Origin: Nicotiana tabacum
Lineage: Eukaryota > Streptophyta > Magnoliopsida > Solanales > Solanaceae
Length of the DNA: 64,000 nucleotides
Reading direction: 5' to 3'
NCBI RefSeq assembly: GCF_000715075.1
Contig: NC_134096.1
Span: forward strand, 38,203,804 to 38,267,803
Made by a program: the position numbers and the translations under genes. Below the pieces are notes generated by a model. The model was not told the DNA's origin and searched no databases. It was given only the letters and a program-made list of their open reading frames with translations. Below, piece after piece: positions 60,672 through 64,000 of this stretch (the first letter of the stretch is position 1; every line of letters begins with the position of its first letter).

Positions 60672-61144
60672 TAATGTTGTTCATTTAGATAAAAATTTAT
60701 TAGAGAAAAGAAGAAGAAACTTAGATTATATGTTGAAGGAGTAAATAGATGTTGAAGATAGAGTATTAGTTGAAGCATTGATAATTGTAAAAATTCTCAC
60801 ACTCAAATCTACAAAAAGACTTAGAAAAAAATAATTATTCCTTTAGGAAACTGAACATGGCATACTATTGGCTTATTCATGGGACAAATAGTTCTTTGTT
60901 CTTTGCATCAGAATTAATATGGATTAAATTATAGCATGGAAAGACACGATAAATATAAAGTAGCTTCTTTTGTCCAATTGAATATAATTTAGAAATATTA
61001 TGTTCATTGACTATACAAAGCTCCAATCTACTTGATTATTACAACTCAAAGATTAAAGAAGAATTATCTCTAGAAAATAATTAATCGGCCTCGATGTTCC
61101 ATTGACAATGGTGACAATCATATTTGCAAACAATGTCTATATAA
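60672..61144. other. Non-coding stretch, no feature seen
   Basis: AT-rich DNA to the right of E1. No gene or repeat recognised. Confidence 0.5.
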
Positions 61145-61759
61145 TCTATAGAGTTATAGACTATATTAAAAGCATGAGATTCTTAGCGAAATGTGTTCGT
61201 TTTTTATACCCTTTAAAAATAAAGTTCACATTGACAAAATTGTAATTTAGGTTATTTTCCTAAAATTGTGAATAACTCAAATAAAAAAAAGAAAAGGACT
61301 ACTGACTTTATTTCTATAGTTTTCTATGTATTCATTCTGTTTCAATTAATTCTTTTACATAACAAATTAATGGTTATATTTATGGTTATATTTGGATAAA
61401 AACTTCTAAACGTCATGGAGTTCTAATTTCTCAATATATGAAATTTTGTTTTCTACTTTGATTTCCAATTGTTGTGTCACTCTTTGAATATTATATAATT
61501 CTATGTCAAAGAATAAAGATTTCTAAACCTAAAAGAACTCTAGGCGCATATTCCAACTTTGGTTTTTTCATTTTTGGTGTTAGTTACTTTTTTAAATAAG
61601 GAAAATTTTATAAATACCCAAAATTTAGTTGATTTCAAATTCCTAAATATTAGGAAAATAACTTAAATTACAATTGTGTCCAATGTGAAATATATTTTAA
61701 AGGGTAAAAAAAGGAACGACATTTCGCTAATGGCTTTCGTGCTTTTAATATAGTAAAGA
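61145..61759. mobile_element. Inverted-repeat element with Helitron-like 5' tips at both ends
   Basis: Left arm 61145-61275 and right arm about 61630-61759 are inverted copies (ACTATATTAAAAGCATGAG and TTAGCGAAATGTG on the left; CATTTCGCTAATGG and TCGTGCTTTTAATATAGT on the right). Each outer tip reads A|TC followed by T/A-rich sequence and TATTAAAAGC, like Helitron 5' ends. The middle 350 bp is unrelated. No frame. Could instead be a MITE with long inverted repeats. Confidence 0.5.
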
Positions 61760-61815
61760 TATAGATATAGATAGATAGATAGATAGATATAGATATATAG
61801 AATATAAATATAGAT
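61757..61815 (+). repeat. AGAT microsatellite
   Basis: Tetranucleotide ATAG/AGAT runs with interruptions, directly at the outer tip of the inverted-repeat element. The DNA from here to 62340 holds no recognised gene. Confidence 0.8.
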
Positions 61816-62339
61816 TGATACTATATAATGTATGTATATTAGGCCTATTAATAGTGATTTATGTAGGTGAAATCGTAATCGATCTTACATTTGTAAATGC
61901 TAAGTTGCTATATAGTATAAATAAGTAAAGATTTAATAGTTAAATTTTTATTAATATTTGAAATGGAATTAAATGAGAATTCTATAGACCATGTGGGATT
62001 TGTTCAAACTCAAAATTCCACCACTTGTAATTTGACAACAATTGTAAAAGAATTTTCTAAAAGTGAAGTTTGCTGCATTCTATTCTTTTTAAAATTTGGG
62101 TTAGACTACTTAATAGGCGTATCAGGTAAAAGAAGGTTAATTTCATTCCGATCAATCTCTTTATTTATGTAAGAATTAATATAATAAATATATTAGAAAA
62201 TATTAACATAAAAAGTATTGTAGTTATGTTATGTAGATCCAATAAAAATTATATAAGGTAAAAACTTAATGATCTTTAAAGTCCTAAATTATCGGACTTC
62301 CTTCACAAACCAAATAGGGAAAAATCTAATAATCATAAT

Positions 62340-62476
62340 TTTAGCTAATTTCAAACTCCTAAATATTAGAAAAGTAATGAAATGATTATTTTGTTCAATG
62401 TGAACTCTATTTTAAAAGGATAAAAAAGATGAACGGCATTTCGCTAAGGGCCTTCGTGCTTTTAATATAGTATAGA
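62340..62476 (-). mobile_element. Third copy of the Helitron-like 5' segment
   Basis: On the minus strand from 62476: A|TCTATACTATATTAAAAGC, then CTTAGCGAAATGCC and TTCACATTGAACA, the same order as 61759-61630. It is a direct repeat of that arm, about 715 bp away. No matching 3' hairpin end was found in between. Confidence 0.5.
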
Positions 62477-62556
62477 TACCTAGCTTAATGGACTTTGCAA
62501 TTTTCAATTTGCTCTTACGTCATTAGTGAGTGTAAACTTTGAGGATTAGGGTTCAT

Positions 62557-62722
62557 TGTCACGACCCCAATTTCTCTCCGTAGGATGTCGTGATGACACC
62601 TAGTCTCTAACACTAGGTAAGCCTAACACTTGCTGATCATTAATAAAATTTAACTAGCTTAACTGTAATACTTTAAATCATATTTGTAACAACATAGGTG
62701 AACCAACAACAATTACTTAACC
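62557..62722 (-). repeat. LTR fragment, outer copy
   Basis: TGTCACGACCCCAATTTCTC...CACCTAGTCTCTAACACTAG, an LTR end in reverse orientation, broken after 166 bp by a relative at 62723. Confidence 0.7.
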
Positions 62723-63344
62723 TGTCACGACCCAATTTCTCCCTCCGTGAACCGTCGTGACAGCACCTAGTCTCTACGACTAGGTTAGCCTAACACTTTT
62801 GCGGAAGTGAAACTAAAGCATGAACATTAACTACTAACAGTAACAAATATCTAATAAGCAACTGAATGCCACTCGGCATATACAATTAACACCTCTGAAA
62901 ATGTACAAAACAATTTCCCAAAACCCGAAATACCGTAAGTCACAAGCTACTAAGAAGTCTTAACCATTTTATACATCATTTCTACAGAAAAAAGGGAAAA
63001 TGAACATAGGGGGATAGAGGGGGACTCCGAGGATCTGCGGGTGCCAAGCAGATGTACCTTGAGTCTCCAATAAGCAACAACTGCAACTATTGATGAGGCT
63101 GGTAAGATAAACCTGAATCTGCACATGAAAAACATGTGCAGAAAATGGCGTGAGTACACCACAACGGTACCCACTAAGTGCCAAGCCTAACCTCGGTCGA
63201 TTAGTGACGAGATCAGGTCAAGGCCCTACTGATATAAATATAATGAAATAAGACAGAATGAAATATCGCAGTAAAATAAATACGGAAATCTAACAAGAAT
63301 AGAATCAATGAAAGACAACAGCTCAGAACACAGTGATAACAACA

Positions 63345-63545
63345 GGAGATCTCCCGAGATACCGTCTCGTAGTCCCAAACGTAAATGTGCAAGGGGATAT
63401 CCCGGAATACCGTTCCGTAGTCCCAAAATAAATATGCAAACAAGGAAATCTCCCGGAATACCGTTCCGTAGTCCCAAAGTAAATATGCAGTACAAGGGGA
63501 TCTCCCGTAATACCGTTCCGTAGTTCCAAAGTAAATATGCAGCGC
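63345..63545 (-). repeat. Tandem array, 4 copies of 48-52 bp
   Basis: Units start near 63345, 63393, 63444 and 63496, each with ATCTCCCGGAATACCGT, TCCGTAGTCCCAAA and TAAATATGCA. Overlapping frames on both strands are repeat artefacts. Confidence 0.88.
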
Positions 63546-63774
63546 AACCAACCAAAATAACAATTACAGCAAGAAATCCTACAGTTTAGACTAAGTTCAA
63601 GTCAAGGAAAATAGATAAATTTCTCTAAACATGTTGCACAAAGTTCAAATAGGCAGTTAAACAAGCAGGCATGTTATTCTAGTCTAAACAGGATAGTTAC
63701 ATATGCTAGTGTATTTTCAATAAGGAGAAAACAAGTTATGACTTAGTGAAAAACGGAGTTTTACAACAAATAGC

Positions 63775-63806
63775 CCGTGTACGTACTCGTCACCTCACGT
63801 ACACGG
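63775..63806. repeat. Inverted repeat with 10-base arms
   Basis: CCGTGTACGT and ACGTACACGG separated by 12 bases (ACTCGTCACCTC). A perfect stem, possibly regulatory within the LTR. Confidence 0.75.
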
Positions 63807-64000
63807 CGCTCTCATATCAAACAGTACCAAATCCTAAGGGGAATTCCCCCACACAAGGTTAGGCAAGCCACTTACCTCGAATCAAACTCAATCAATCAGT
63901 CACAATGCCTTTTTCACGAATATCCGTCTCCGAGTGGCCCAAATCTAGCCAAAATCAATTACATAACATAAATATAACTACAAGAAACTAATCTAGCTAA

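Larger units (their letters stand above)
62723..64000 (-). repeat. LTR, related copy running off the window
   Basis: TGTCACGACCCAATTTCTCC...CACCTAGTCTCTACGACTAG, the same LTR family as 62557, inserted after TAACC. It contains a four-copy tandem array (63345-63545) and a 10-base-arm inverted repeat (63775-63806). The other end is beyond the window, so LTR versus solo LTR cannot be decided. Confidence 0.75.

Noticed and set aside
63213..63563. Overlapping frames of 109-116 codons with repeated Tyr/Phe-rich units
   Set aside because: Produced by the 50 bp tandem array in an LTR; all frames stay open because the unit lacks stops, not because of selection.

Overview
This window is repeat-dominated plant nuclear DNA, most likely from a Solanaceae genome and plausibly Nicotiana (inferred from AT-rich sequence and LTR ends of the TGTAAYR...GGGTCGTGACA type; species not proven). 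I find no intact host gene, tRNA, rRNA or CRISPR array. About 80% is Ty3/gypsy LTR-retrotransposon sequence in two nests separated by a 13 kb block of Helitron-like and MITE DNA.

Left nest (1-15599). A minus-strand element N1, cut by the window edge, has a 3' LTR at 1-1543, a 5' LTR at 13590-15599 and about 4.5 kb of internal DNA without recognisable coding capacity. It is interrupted by a solo LTR (5103-7591, target duplication ATTAT) and by a related minus-strand element N2 (7969-12992, duplication ACTAC). N2 carries a truncated plus-strand LTR (8211-10379). N1 sits in the last preserved exon of an RPA1 (ssDNA-binding protein) pseudogene.

Middle (15600-28976). The minus-strand RPA1-like pseudogene (15600-18599) keeps its exon-intron structure. 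A Helitron-like 5' tip lies at about 19209, so it is probably Helitron cargo. Further on are an AT-rich tandem repeat, a fold-back element (about 20623-21225), three Helitron-type 3' termini (21882, 25692, 28662) and a cluster of Stowaway-like MITEs (27154-28015).

Right nest (28977-60666). The oldest layer is a decayed minus-strand element E1 (duplication ATCAT). A Tekay-like chromovirus E2 (31882-51574, duplication AACAT) inserted into its integrase, and a 3.3 kb solo LTR (55679-58969) into its 5' LTR. E2's gag is split by an Athila-like element E3 (34871-43591) and by a solo LTR (43616-45493). E3 has a continuous frame joining protease directly to RNase H and integrase with the reverse transcriptase missing, so it cannot supply its own RT.

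Right end (60672-64000). Repeats with Helitron-like 5' tips in both orientations, then two related minus-strand LTR fragments, the second breaking into the first and running off the window. The layers date each other relatively: E1 before E2 before E3; RPA/Helitron before N1 before N2. Premature stops in E2, and most of those in E3, look like C-to-T or G-to-A transitions, as expected for long-methylated DNA.
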